This document shows, piece after piece, positions 28,743 to 36,724 of a stretch of DNA of 64,000 bases. Each line of letters begins with the position of its first letter. Position 1 is the first letter of the stretch. Below the pieces are notes generated by a model, which searched no databases, was not told where the DNA came from, and was given only the letters and a program-made list of their open reading frames with translations. The DNA is taken from assembly GCA_029007295.1 (NCBI GenBank), contig JAQXHN010000028.1:16496-80495 (forward strand), in the 5' to 3' direction. Origin of the DNA: Clostridia bacterium. GTDB taxonomy: Bacteria > Bacillota > Clostridia > Oscillospirales > CAG-272. The position numbers and the translations under genes were made by a program.

Positions 28743-29171
28743 ATGAAAAATCAATTTAAAAGATTTGTCGGCGTGCTTTGCCTGCTTGTTACGGTTGCGG
28801 TCGTAATAACGGCGTTTGTTTCGTGCGGCAATAAGCAGGAATCACTGAACGGGGCGCAAACCGACGCTCAAACGGTATCGGAGAAAAAGACTGTATATGT
28901 CACCGTTACCGACGACAGGGGCGAAAAAACGGAATTTACAATCGAAACGGATAAAAGGACGCTCCGCGAGGCGCTTGAATCAATTAATCTTGTGCAGGGC
29001 GAAGAGAGTGAATACGGTCTTTATGTTAAGGTCGTAAACGGCATTACCGCCGATTACGATAAGGACGGAGCATATTGGGCGTTTTACAAGGATAAGGAGC
29101 TTCTTAACACAGGTGTAGACAGCACGTTTATTTCCGACAAGGATAATTATGAAATTGTCTATACCAAATAA
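28743..29171 (+). CDS. DUF4430 lipoprotein, probable corrinoid-capture protein
   Basis: The 142-residue protein has a basic-hydrophobic signal and a lipobox-like FVSC (C28), so it is probably membrane-anchored outside the cell. A polar linker leads to a single DUF4430 domain (about 52-142: VYVTVTDDRGEKTEFTIETDKRTLREAL...GAYWAFYKDKELLNTGVDSTFI). DUF4430 is the fold that forms the C-terminal part of vertebrate intrinsic factor and transcobalamin. The gene lies directly behind a B12 riboswitch and 3 nt before an ECF S component. A role in binding cobalamin or another corrinoid is therefore inferred. The track frame starts inside the riboswitch; the ATG at 28743 with AAGGAGA is the real start. 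Confidence 0.88.
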   Translation: MKNQFKRFVGVLCLLVTVAVVITAFVSCGNKQESLNGAQTDAQTVSEKKTVYVTVTDDRGEKTEFTIETDKRTLREALESINLVQGEESEYGLYVKVVNGITADYDKDGAYWAFYKDKELLNTGVDSTFISDKDNYEIVYTK

Positions 29172-29174
29172 AAT

Positions 29175-29711
29175 ATGAACAAAAAGCTTAAAGTAACGGC
29201 AAGGCAGATTTGCATTTTTTCCATGCTCGGCACGATAATGTTTTTGTCAAAGCTGGTTTTGGAATTTCTGCCTAACATTCATATGCTCGGTATGCTTACT
29301 ATGGTATACACCTTGGTGTACAGAAAAAAGGCCTTGATACCGATTTACATTTATGTGTTCCTTAACGGATTATATGCAGGCTTTAGCTTATGGTGGGTCC
29401 CGTATCTTTATATTTTCAGCGTACTGTGGCTTGTTACTATGCTTTTACCTAAAAAAATGCCATTGCGGGCGCAAATTACGGTATATCCCGTCGTTTGCGC
29501 TTTGCACGGGCTTTTGTTCGGCGTGCTTTATTCGCCTTTTCAGGCTTTGATTATGCGTCTTACCGTGAAGCAAACACTGGCATGGATTGCGGCGGGTTTT
29601 TTTCCGTTTGACGTCATTCATGCAATAGGGAATTTTCTGTTCGGGATGCTGATAGTGCCGCTTGTAAAGTTATTAACTCTCCTGGAGAGTAAAACAGCAA
29701 TAAAAAACTAA
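29175..29711 (+). CDS. ECF transporter S component, probably for cobalamin
   Basis: This 178-residue membrane protein has six hydrophobic segments and a short cytoplasmic N-terminus (MNKKLKVTARQICIFSMLGTIMFLSKLV), a layout typical of ECF substrate-binding subunits. The Ala/Gly-rich first helix that contacts EcfT is present. Specificity is not readable from sequence. The B12 riboswitch and the DUF4430 lipoprotein indicate cobalamin or a corrinoid precursor. No ATPase or EcfT gene is adjacent. It could dock onto the EcfA1A2T complex encoded at 6.8-9.3 kb. It could also be named CbrT-like, but I do not recognise it well enough for a symbol. Confidence 0.85.
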   Translation: MNKKLKVTARQICIFSMLGTIMFLSKLVLEFLPNIHMLGMLTMVYTLVYRKKALIPIYIYVFLNGLYAGFSLWWVPYLYIFSVLWLVTMLLPKKMPLRAQITVYPVVCALHGLLFGVLYSPFQALIMRLTVKQTLAWIAAGFFPFDVIHAIGNFLFGMLIVPLVKLLTLLESKTAIKN

Positions 29712-29723
29712 TTGAGGAAAACT

Positions 29724-32177
29724 ATGAAAAGAACATTATCGCTGATTATGTCTGTAATTTTGTTAATTACGGCTATTCCGTTTCTCTCGTTTTCAATTAA
29801 TGCGATAAGAGAAATATCTCCGATCATGAAGTATTCGGACGTTACTATAGGCACATGGTATTATGCCGCCGTAAAGCAGGCGTTTACCGATGGATACATG
29901 ACGGGCATTGACGAGAAGCATTTTGCGCCGAACAACAAAATTACAAGAGCGGCATATGCCACGGTGCTCTCGAATATTTCCGGCGCAGTCAGCGACAGGT
30001 ATTTCTCGGAATCCGATTTGGACGATGTGGAAAGCGGTAAGTGGTACACTAAAAGCATTAACTGGGCGATTGAAAATAATGTTATGAGCGGTATAGGAAA
30101 TAACAGATTCGGCACCGATTCTTACCTTACCCGCGAAATGCTTATTTTGTCGTTATATTCCCTTGCCGAAAAGGGAGGATACGATACGGTGAATATCAAG
30201 GATAATGCGCTCGACGCCTATTCAGACGTGTCCGAATTGCATAATTGGGGCGAAATGCGCAAAGCGATGAAATGGGCTGTTTCATTGGGTATTATCACGG
30301 GCAAGGGAGGAAAGCGTCTTGCACCCGGAGATACGGCGACCAGAGCCGAAACTGCGCAGATTATAATGAAATTTCTGAAAACGGCAGTTGAAAAGCCCAA
30401 TCTTAAAATCACAATTAACGGTACCGATATTTCGGAATACAAAATAGTCTGCTCCGCAAATGCAACCATAACCGAAAAATATGCGGTTTCCGAGCTGAAA
30501 AAATACATATACAGAACAAACGCCGTTATTCTTCAGTCGGTAACGGACGAGAATACGCCCGGAGAGCATGAAATAATCATTGGTAAAACAAATCGCGAGG
30601 GCACAACGGTCAGCGTTGACAGAGCTTTGTTTAAAACGGAGGAAGCAACGCTTATTAAAACCGAAGCCGGCTCGCTTGTTATTGCGGGCGGTGGCGACCG
30701 GGGTACAATTTATGCCGTATATGAATTTCTTGAAAAATATCTTGATTGGAGATTCTATACCGAGGATTACGAGCTTTGCAGAAGCGACAGAAGTGTGATT
30801 GACGTTTCCGATGTAAACGATATTCAGCACCCCTCGTTTGAATACCGCGACGTTCACATGATGACGTATACAATGCAGGATATTGCGGTAAAACGCAGGG
30901 TAAACGGACCCTATCACAGATTAATTAATGAAAATAAAGGCGGACAGATTTCCGTTTGCGGCAACGACTCCTATTTTGTTCATACCTTGAATAAGCTGTA
31001 CGGGATCGACGACGAATACAGAAACGCCTGCACGGCCGTTACCGAAAGCAATATAGATATATATATGAACGCCATTGAGAAGGTCATTGCAAGCGATCCA
31101 TCGTCCAAAATTATATCCGTTTCGGCGTGCGATTCCCAGGGCGCCTGGTGCAGATGTGCGGACTGCAAAAAAATGGAGGCGGAATATCCCGACAGATATG
31201 ACAGATGGATTGTATTTATAAACGCTATCGCAGACAGATTGAAAAGCTCCCATCCGGATATGAAGCTTCTCACGCTTGCATATCTTGACAGCTACAATTC
31301 GACGGGAAAAATTTCTCCCCGTGAAAACGTTCTTTTAATGGCTTGTCCGATAGACGGAAGCATGACCCTCGATATTTCGGATACAGAGAATGAAAAAACA
31401 AAGCGATGCTTTGAAAATTACTCAAAGCTTTGCAAAAACGGCAATTTATATGTTTGGGAGTATCCGGTAACGCTTTCCGATTCAATGGTCGGCGTTCCCA
31501 ATGTCTATAATATAATTAATCATCTGAAATTCTACCATTCGGTCGGAGTCAACGGCGTTTTTATGGAGGGAAGGTCGCTTATGGAAATGTCCTCCTCGTC
31601 GGGAAGAATAGTCGGATGGGAAAACGACGGCGAATTCGGAAATTTAAAGGCTTATCTTGCGTCGAAACTTTTATGGAATGCCGATTTGACGAGCGAAGAA
31701 ACGGAAGCGCTGATTGTAGAATACATGCAGGACTACTATGGCTCCGAATGGGAAACGGTTTACAATTGCTTTAAAATGCTCGCTTACTATTCCGATAAGA
31801 TGGATTTCTCGCTTTCGATATTTGATCCAAATACCGAAAGACTGATTTGCGGACTTTATACTACAAAAGAAATAAGAAAGATGTCGGAGGCAATCGAAAC
31901 AGCCTTGGAAAATGTTTATGATAAAAAGAGCTATGACAATCTTTCTATTCTCAGTGTTATGTTTGACGCTATGGTAATAAACAGACTGTGGGATATTTAT
32001 TATCGCTCAAGCAATTCCGAAGATCGGAATTATATTATCTCGGTGAATGAGCGAATGTACAAAAAAATGGTGAAATACTACGTATATCCGAGATATTTAT
32101 CTTACACAAATGCGTATAAAAATGAAACCGTATTCTCAAACAAAATAGCAAAATATCTTATTAAAGAGGGAAAATAA
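29724..32177 (+). CDS. SLH-domain surface protein with DUF4838 region
   Basis: The 817-residue protein begins with a signal peptide (MKRTLSLIMSVILLITAIPFLSF). Three S-layer homology repeats follow (about 30-215: SDVTIGTWYYAAVKQAFTDGYMTG, WYTKSINWAIENNVMSGIG, MRKAMKWAVSLGIITGKGG), which anchor it to the cell wall. Next is a GH20b/alpha-glucuronidase-like N-terminal domain (IIIGKTNREG...GTIYAVYEFLEKYLDWRFY) and a DUF4838 domain (about 420-720: SVSACDSQGAWCRCADCKK, GVNGVFMEGRSLMEMSSS). DUF4838 is found with carbohydrate-active proteins and is probably glycan-binding or hydrolytic. The start is the ATG after GAGGAAAA, not the TTG of the track. It follows the S component by 12 nt. Confidence 0.85.
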   Translation: MKRTLSLIMSVILLITAIPFLSFSINAIREISPIMKYSDVTIGTWYYAAVKQAFTDGYMTGIDEKHFAPNNKITRAAYATVLSNISGAVSDRYFSESDLDDVESGKWYTKSINWAIENNVMSGIGNNRFGTDSYLTREMLILSLYSLAEKGGYDTVNIKDNALDAYSDVSELHNWGEMRKAMKWAVSLGIITGKGGKRLAPGDTATRAETAQIIMKFLKTAVEKPNLKITINGTDISEYKIVCSANATITEKYAVSELKKYIYRTNAVILQSVTDENTPGEHEIIIGKTNREGTTVSVDRALFKTEEATLIKTEAGSLVIAGGGDRGTIYAVYEFLEKYLDWRFYTEDYELCRSDRSVIDVSDVNDIQHPSFEYRDVHMMTYTMQDIAVKRRVNGPYHRLINENKGGQISVCGNDSYFVHTLNKLYGIDDEYRNACTAVTESNIDIYMNAIEKVIASDPSSKIISVSACDSQGAWCRCADCKKMEAEYPDRYDRWIVFINAIADRLKSSHPDMKLLTLAYLDSYNSTGKISPRENVLLMACPIDGSMTLDISDTENEKTKRCFENYSKLCKNGNLYVWEYPVTLSDSMVGVPNVYNIINHLKFYHSVGVNGVFMEGRSLMEMSSSSGRIVGWENDGEFGNLKAYLASKLLWNADLTSEETEALIVEYMQDYYGSEWETVYNCFKMLAYYSDKMDFSLSIFDPNTERLICGLYTTKEIRKMSEAIETALENVYDKKSYDNLSILSVMFDAMVINRLWDIYYRSSNSEDRNYIISVNERMYKKMVKYYVYPRYLSYTNAYKNETVFSNKIAKYLIKEGK

Positions 32178-32189
32178 TTATTATTTCTA

Positions 32190-32218
32190 TTGATTTTTAT
32201 TCGTTTGTATGATATAAT
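32190..32218 (+). promoter_or_regulatory. Promoter of the ferredoxin gene
   Basis: TTGATT (32190-32195), a 17-bp spacer and TATAAT (32213-32218) lie 32 nt before the ferredoxin ATG. This is a strong match. Together with the terminator at 32436 it makes the ferredoxin a single-gene unit. Confidence 0.8.
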
Positions 32219-32250
32219 GTGGTAGTCTATTTTTTACGGAGGTACTTAAA

Positions 32251-32421
32251 ATGGCTTACAAAATCAGTGATGACTGCATAGCTTGCGGTGCTTGCGCTGC
32301 AGAATGCCCCACAGAAGCTATTACCGAGGGTGACAACAAATACGTAATCGACGCTGAAAAGTGTGTGGATTGCGGAACCTGCGCCGGTGTATGTCCGGTA
32401 GAAGCTCCCAAGGCTGAATAA
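32251..32421 (+). CDS. 2[4Fe-4S] ferredoxin (below ORF-track cutoff)
   Basis: This 56-residue clostridial-type ferredoxin was too short for the track. Two full cluster motifs are visible: C9-x2-C12-x2-C15-x3-C19-P and C38-x2-C41-x2-C44-x3-C48-P. The first Shine-Dalgarno-like ACGGAGG is eight bases before the ATG. It is a soluble low-potential electron carrier, probably serving pyruvate:ferredoxin oxidoreductase, hydrogenase or similar enzymes. It has its own promoter and terminator, which suits an abundant, independently expressed protein. Confidence 0.95.
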   Translation: MAYKISDDCIACGACAAECPTEAITEGDNKYVIDAEKCVDCGTCAGVCPVEAPKAE

Positions 32422-32435
32422 TTCGGAAAGCTGAA

Positions 32436-32470
32436 ACAAGGGCAGGTAAGACCTGCCTTTTGTTGTTTTA
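32436..32470 (+). terminator. Terminator of the ferredoxin gene
   Basis: GGCAGGT-aag-ACCTGCC forms a 7-bp GC-rich stem with a 3-nt loop, extended by ACAA/TTGT pairing. TTTTGTTGTTTT follows. It is a strong intrinsic terminator ending just before the next ATG. Confidence 0.88.
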
Positions 32471-32473
32471 TAT

Positions 32474-33217
32474 ATGAATAAATGCTATACGGAAAAAACC
32501 ATTGAAATAAATCTTAATATAAAGCTTACCCAACGCTCCGATATGCTTTCGTTCGGCAGCGACGCAGTTTTGATTTCTGCGTTTGCGGCAAGCTTCGGAA
32601 AGGGCAGGGGCGCCGATTTCGGGGCAGGCTCCGGAGTGATTTCCCTTCTTTTAGCAAAAAAGAATCACATAACCGGAATTGAAGCCGTTGAGAGAAATGA
32701 ACTGCTTATTCCTCTTATCGAGAAGAATATTCTGCAAAACGGTATCGATAAGGTGAAACCGGTTTTAAGCGACGTCAGGGAATACGGTGAGCGTGGGCTT
32801 GACTTTATTGTTTCAAATCCGCCTTATTTGCCTAAAGGAAGCGGCATAGAAAATTTATTTTCCAACAATAACGACGCAAGACGGGAAAATAACGGCACAA
32901 TATCGGATTTTGTATCTTCGGCTTCAAAGGCGTTAAAGCAAGGAGGACAGTTTTTCTGTATTTACCGTCCCGAAAGGCTGTGCGATTTGATTTTTGCTAT
33001 GAAAAGCAATAAAATAGAGCCGAAGCGCATTATCAATGTTTATCATACGGTACAAAGACCTCCCTGTCTTGTTATGGTAGGAGGAGTAAAGACGGGAAAA
33101 AGCGGAGTTAAAATTTCAAGACCGCTTGTCCTGTTTAATAACGACGGCACGAGAACCGGGGATTCGGACTCGGTGAATAATAATTTAATGCTACCGGAGG
33201 ATATTTTCAAAAATTGA
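32474..33217 (+). CDS. tRNA1(Val) (adenine37-N6)-methyltransferase-like protein
   Basis: This 247-residue SAM methyltransferase belongs to the TrmN6/YfiC group. Motif I is GADFGAGSGVISLLLAKK (about 45-62). The N6-adenine motif IV is DFIVSNPPYLPKGSG, and the N-terminal region TQRSDMLSFGSDAVLISAFA is typical of the family. The likely target is A37 of a tRNA anticodon loop, inferred from the family. The ATG lies just after the ferredoxin terminator and has no obvious Shine-Dalgarno, so translation may be weak or the start slightly different. It overlaps rsmI by 4 nt, the usual Firmicutes pairing with rsmI. Confidence 0.85.
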   Translation: MNKCYTEKTIEINLNIKLTQRSDMLSFGSDAVLISAFAASFGKGRGADFGAGSGVISLLLAKKNHITGIEAVERNELLIPLIEKNILQNGIDKVKPVLSDVREYGERGLDFIVSNPPYLPKGSGIENLFSNNNDARRENNGTISDFVSSASKALKQGGQFFCIYRPERLCDLIFAMKSNKIEPKRIINVYHTVQRPPCLVMVGGVKTGKSGVKISRPLVLFNNDGTRTGDSDSVNNNLMLPEDIFKN

Positions 33218-34119
33218 CCGGGAAAATGAATGATATTTTGAGCTTTTTCTCCGACGGAGAAGAAAAAAATAAAACTGAAAAAGGCGTATTATACCTTGTT
33301 GCGACTCCTATCGGTAATATCTCGGACATTACCGTAAGGGCACTGAAGGTGCTTTCAGAGGTGGATTTTATTGCGGCAGAGGATACAAGAAACAGCGGTA
33401 AGCTTTTGTCCCTGCTCGGTATTTCAAAGCCGTTTGTCAGCTATCACGAGCATAATAAGAGAGAAGCGGGGGATAGGATTTTGAAACGCCTTAAAAACGG
33501 AGAAGCCTGCGCCCTTATAACCGATGCGGGAACTCCGGCTGTCAGCGACCCGGGGAACGAAATGTGTATCCTTTGCGCCGAAAACGGAATAAAGGTCACT
33601 GCGGTGCCCGGCTGCTGTGCCGCAATTGATGCGCTGTGCGTTTCTGCACTGCCGACAAGACGCTTTGCTTTTGAAGGCTTTTTGCCGACTGCGTCAAAGG
33701 AAAGAAGGCGCCGTTTGTCTTATATTCGTGACGACGACAGAACATGCGTATTATATGAAGCGCCCCACAGAATAAAGGAGACGTTAGAAGAGTTACTTTC
33801 CTTCCTCGGAGACAGGAAAATATCCTTATGCCGAGAGCTTACAAAATTAAACGAGGAAGTTATGCGTACAACCCTTTGCGACGCCGTGGAATATTTTAAG
33901 GAGCACTCTCCGAGGGGCGAATATGTAATTGTAATTGCACCGGGAGAGGCAGAAAAAGCCTGCGTGCCCGATGCAAAGGTCTTGTTTGACGAGGTAAATC
34001 TGTTATGTGATTCCGGTATTCCGCCTAAGGAAGCAATGAAGGCGGTAGGAGAAAAGTATAATATAAATAAAAACGAGGTATACAGAGCCGTTCTTGAATT
34101 TAAAAAGCAACACGGCTAA
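33214..34119 (+). CDS. rsmI: 16S rRNA (cytidine1402-2'-O)-methyltransferase RsmI
   Basis: RsmI methylates the ribose of C1402 in the 16S rRNA decoding centre. It is a tetrapyrrole-methylase-fold protein. Conserved parts are LVATPIGNISDITVRALKVL, FIAAEDTRNSGKLL, ALITDAGTPAVSDPG, VTAVPGCCAAIDAL and FEGFLPTASKERRRRL. The 301 residues are slightly long because of an N-terminal extension (MNDILSFFSDGEEKN). The TTG start at 33214 overlaps the upstream gene, with GGAGG 13 bases away; an ATG at 33226 is possible. The last codons overlap the 3' end of dapA on the opposite strand by 4 nt. Confidence 0.93.
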   Translation: MTGKMNDILSFFSDGEEKNKTEKGVLYLVATPIGNISDITVRALKVLSEVDFIAAEDTRNSGKLLSLLGISKPFVSYHEHNKREAGDRILKRLKNGEACALITDAGTPAVSDPGNEMCILCAENGIKVTAVPGCCAAIDALCVSALPTRRFAFEGFLPTASKERRRRLSYIRDDDRTCVLYEAPHRIKETLEELLSFLGDRKISLCRELTKLNEEVMRTTLCDAVEYFKEHSPRGEYVIVIAPGEAEKACVPDAKVLFDEVNLLCDSGIPPKEAMKAVGEKYNINKNEVYRAVLEFKKQHG

Positions 34120-35000
34120 CCGATAATTTTATCAAGCTCGTAAATAAGACGCTTTTTCTTATCTTCGCATAGCTCGCATAGGGGGAGTCTGAGCATACCG
34201 CTGTCCGTTCCCAAATATGCCATTGCGGCTTTTACGGGAATCGGGTTAATATCGGAAAAAAGAGCCGAAATCAGCGGCATCAGCTTTAATTGCATTTCTG
34301 TTGCTTTTTCTGTATTTCCTTGCTTGTAATATGTGTATATTTGCCTTGTTTCTTTCGGCAGAATATTTGCAATTACGGAAATACAGCCGATACCTCCGAG
34401 TGACAGCGTAGGAAGAAGCATTTCGTCGTTCCCGCAGATAAAGTCCATTTTGTCTCGGTAACAGGCGCACAAATTTGCGAATTTTACAATGGAGGGCGAC
34501 GCCTCCTTTGAAGCGTAAATAAGCCCGTCATTGCAAAGCTGTGAGTAAACATAATCCGAAATGTCAACGCCGGTTCTTGACGGAACATTATAAAGGATTA
34601 TCGGCAGTGATGAAGCCTCTTCGATTTTACGGTAGCTCCGAAGCAGCCCCTCGTCGTTCGCTTTGTTGTAGTAAGGCGTTACTACAAGCAAGGCGGACGC
34701 ACCTTTTTCCATTGCTTTTTTTGACATTTCGCATGCGTGGTTTGTGCAGTTTGAGCCGCTTCCCGCAATCACGGGTATTTTTCCCGAACAGTAGGAAACG
34801 GCGCATTCGATAAGACGAATATGCTCGCTGTCGTCAAGGGTCGGCGCTTCGCCTGTTGTTCCCGCTACACAAACGGCGTCAACGCCGGAATCCAGCTGAA
34901 ATTTTAACTGTTGTTCAAATAGCTTATAATCAATTCCGTTTTCGCAAAACGGAGTTATCAGTGCCGTTGCGACACCTTCAAATATTCTTTTATTAATCAT
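34116..35000 (-). CDS. dapA: 4-hydroxy-tetrahydrodipicolinate synthase
   Basis: DapA condenses pyruvate with aspartate semialdehyde in lysine and diaminopimelate synthesis. The 294-residue TIM-barrel protein has the usual motifs: [34 protein letters not shown], the tyrosine in LYNVPSRTG and the Schiff-base lysine in YASKEAS. It lies on the strand opposite to its neighbours. It is convergent with rsmI (4-nt overlap of stops) and divergent from queA with only 22 nt between start codons. AAGGG is its Shine-Dalgarno. Its promoter must therefore lie within the queA coding region (a TTGTTT-16-TATCAT match is visible there). Confidence 0.96.
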   Translation of the reverse strand: MINKRIFEGVATALITPFCENGIDYKLFEQQLKFQLDSGVDAVCVAGTTGEAPTLDDSEHIRLIECAVSYCSGKIPVIAGSGSNCTNHACEMSKKAMEKGASALLVVTPYYNKANDEGLLRSYRKIEEASSLPIILYNVPSRTGVDISDYVYSQLCNDGLIYASKEASPSIVKFANLCACYRDKMDFICGNDEMLLPTLSLGGIGCISVIANILPKETRQIYTYYKQGNTEKATEMQLKLMPLISALFSDINPIPVKAAMAYLGTDSGMLRLPLCELCEDKKKRLIYELDKIIG

Positions 35001-35022
35001 TTTTTACCCTTCGGAGACAAAT

Positions 35023-36075
35023 ATGATAACTAATAAATTACCCGAAACAAATTTAAAAAGAAGCGATTTTTTTTATGATTTACCGCAGGAGCTGATTGCA
35101 CAAACGCCGCTTGAGGTTCGTGATTCATCCAGGCTTCTTTGCGTTGATCGCAAAAGCGGTAATTACGAGGACAAAATATTTCGCGACATAATTGATTATT
35201 TTAATTCGGGCGACGTTCTTGTAGTAAACGATTCAAGAGTTATTCCGGCAAGATTGTACGGAATAAAGGAATCAACCGGTATAAAAATCGAAATGCTGCT
35301 TCTTCGTGCAAGAGAGCTTGACACATGGGAGGTGCTCTTGCGCCCCGGAAAAAGAGCAAAGCCCGGTACTACCATTGTATTCGGAGATGGGATACTTCGT
35401 GCCGAGGTTATTGATATTGTCGAGGACGGAAACAGGATAGTGAAGATGCACTATTGCAAAAATGACAATATTTACTCCATATTTGACAAAATCGGACAAA
35501 TGCCTCTGCCCCCGTATATTACCGAAAAATTGGAGGACAGGGAAAGGTATCAAACTGTTTATTCACGTGAAAAGGGCTCTGCTGCGGCACCTACGGCAGG
35601 CTTGCATTTTACAAACGAGCTGTTGGATAAAATTAAGAAAAAGGGAGTTGACGTTGTCCCGGTTATGCTTCATGTGGGCTTGGGAACTTTCCGCCCGGTG
35701 AAGGAGGATAGAATTACGGACCATATTATGCACAGCGAGTTTTTTTCTGTTTCGAAGGACAGCGCAAACAGGATCAATAACCGTAAAGGGAGGCTGATTG
35801 CCGTGGGAACAACCTCCTGCCGAACTCTGGAAAGCGTTTGCGACGATAACGGCGTTGTACACCCCATGTCGGGCGATACCGGAATTTTTATTTATCCCGG
35901 ATATAAATTTAAATGCGTTGACGCCTTGGTTACAAATTTTCACCTGCCGGAAAGCACGCTGTTAATGCTGGTTTCCGCCTTTTCGTCAAGAGAAATAATG
36001 ATGAACGCATATAAACATGCAGTTGAGGAAAAATACAGATTTTTCTCATTCGGCGATGCGATGTTTATCTCGTGA
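35023..36075 (+). CDS. queA: tRNA preQ1(34) S-adenosylmethionine ribosyltransferase-isomerase
   Basis: QueA transfers and isomerises the ribosyl group of SAM onto preQ1 at tRNA position 34, making epoxyqueuosine. The 350-residue protein shows [74 protein letters not shown] and [16 protein letters not shown]. The start has CGGAGA seven bases upstream. No other queuosine gene is adjacent. No clear promoter exists in the 22-nt gap to dapA, so it may be read through from the rsmI transcript or from inside dapA. A strong hairpin follows at 36094. Confidence 0.96.
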   Translation: MITNKLPETNLKRSDFFYDLPQELIAQTPLEVRDSSRLLCVDRKSGNYEDKIFRDIIDYFNSGDVLVVNDSRVIPARLYGIKESTGIKIEMLLLRARELDTWEVLLRPGKRAKPGTTIVFGDGILRAEVIDIVEDGNRIVKMHYCKNDNIYSIFDKIGQMPLPPYITEKLEDRERYQTVYSREKGSAAAPTAGLHFTNELLDKIKKKGVDVVPVMLHVGLGTFRPVKEDRITDHIMHSEFFSVSKDSANRINNRKGRLIAVGTTSCRTLESVCDDNGVVHPMSGDTGIFIYPGYKFKCVDALVTNFHLPESTLLMLVSAFSSREIMMNAYKHAVEEKYRFFSFGDAMFIS

Positions 36076-36093
36076 CAATATATAAATATTTTT

Positions 36094-36128
36094 ATGCACC
36101 CTGAAAATTACTTATTTTCAGGGTGCAT
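36094..36128 (+). terminator. Perfect 15-bp hairpin after queA
   Basis: ATGCACCCTGAAAAT (36094-36108) pairs without mismatch to ATTTTCAGGGTGCAT (36114-36128) around a 5-nt loop. The downstream T content is modest on both strands, so termination may be bidirectional. It separates queA from the convergent phage-tail remnant. Confidence 0.7.
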
Positions 36129-36205
36129 GTCATATTCGATTGGGTATTCGGTTATTTTGGTTTTATCAGCTTAAACATCGCAATGTTTTCGAATAATCCT
36201 CTCAC

Positions 36206-36724
36206 TCACCAGCTGAAGGTAACGGTATAGTCGCCGACAGGCAAGCTGTTTTTCCCCGTGCTCATTTTTGCAACGATATCTCCGTCGGCATTGCATCCTA
36301 CCGTCATTGTCGACGGTGCTCCTTCGCTTATCGGCGAAGTCATGGCGCCGCCTCCGGCAGTACCGGAGGAAAGATTACAGCGGGAGCCGTAAAGACCGCT
36401 TCCGTACATTCTGTTTCCAACAAAAACAGAGCATACTCCATCCGCTTCAAGATTATCCGTTCTTAAAACAGTAATAAGAGCATTGGTATCGTTATAATGC
36501 GCCGCAACATCGGAATCGCCCAAGACAATCGGAGTTGCGGTCGTTGTGATGGGAGCGCTTAAAGAAACTTTAAAAATTTTTCTGTCCTTAGAAGACGTCG
36601 CAAGCTTTTCTATTTCCGAAATAAACCCTGAGGGAAATTAAAGCTTCTGCGTAATACCGCCCTTTTGACGTATAGCTTCGGCAACGCTTGTTAAGGCTTC
36701 ACTGCTTATCACAAAGCTTGACAT
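36206..36724 (-). pseudogene. Phage tail-tip-like protein, broken by an in-frame stop
   Basis: The track shows only the 105-residue 3' part (36206-36523). On the minus strand an ATG at 36724, directly after the stop of the 328-aa gene, opens MSSFVISSEALTSVAEAIRQ. The frame then meets TAA at 36640-36638, after codon 28. Past that codon the same frame continues (FPSGFISEIEKLATSSKDRK) into the 105-residue segment. The run QKL-stop-FPSGF resembles the QKLxFPxGF motif common in small phage tail proteins that accompany BppU-like genes. A single C-to-A change (TCA to TAA) would explain the stop. The rest is undamaged, so the break is recent, or else the codon is read through. Confidence 0.7.
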
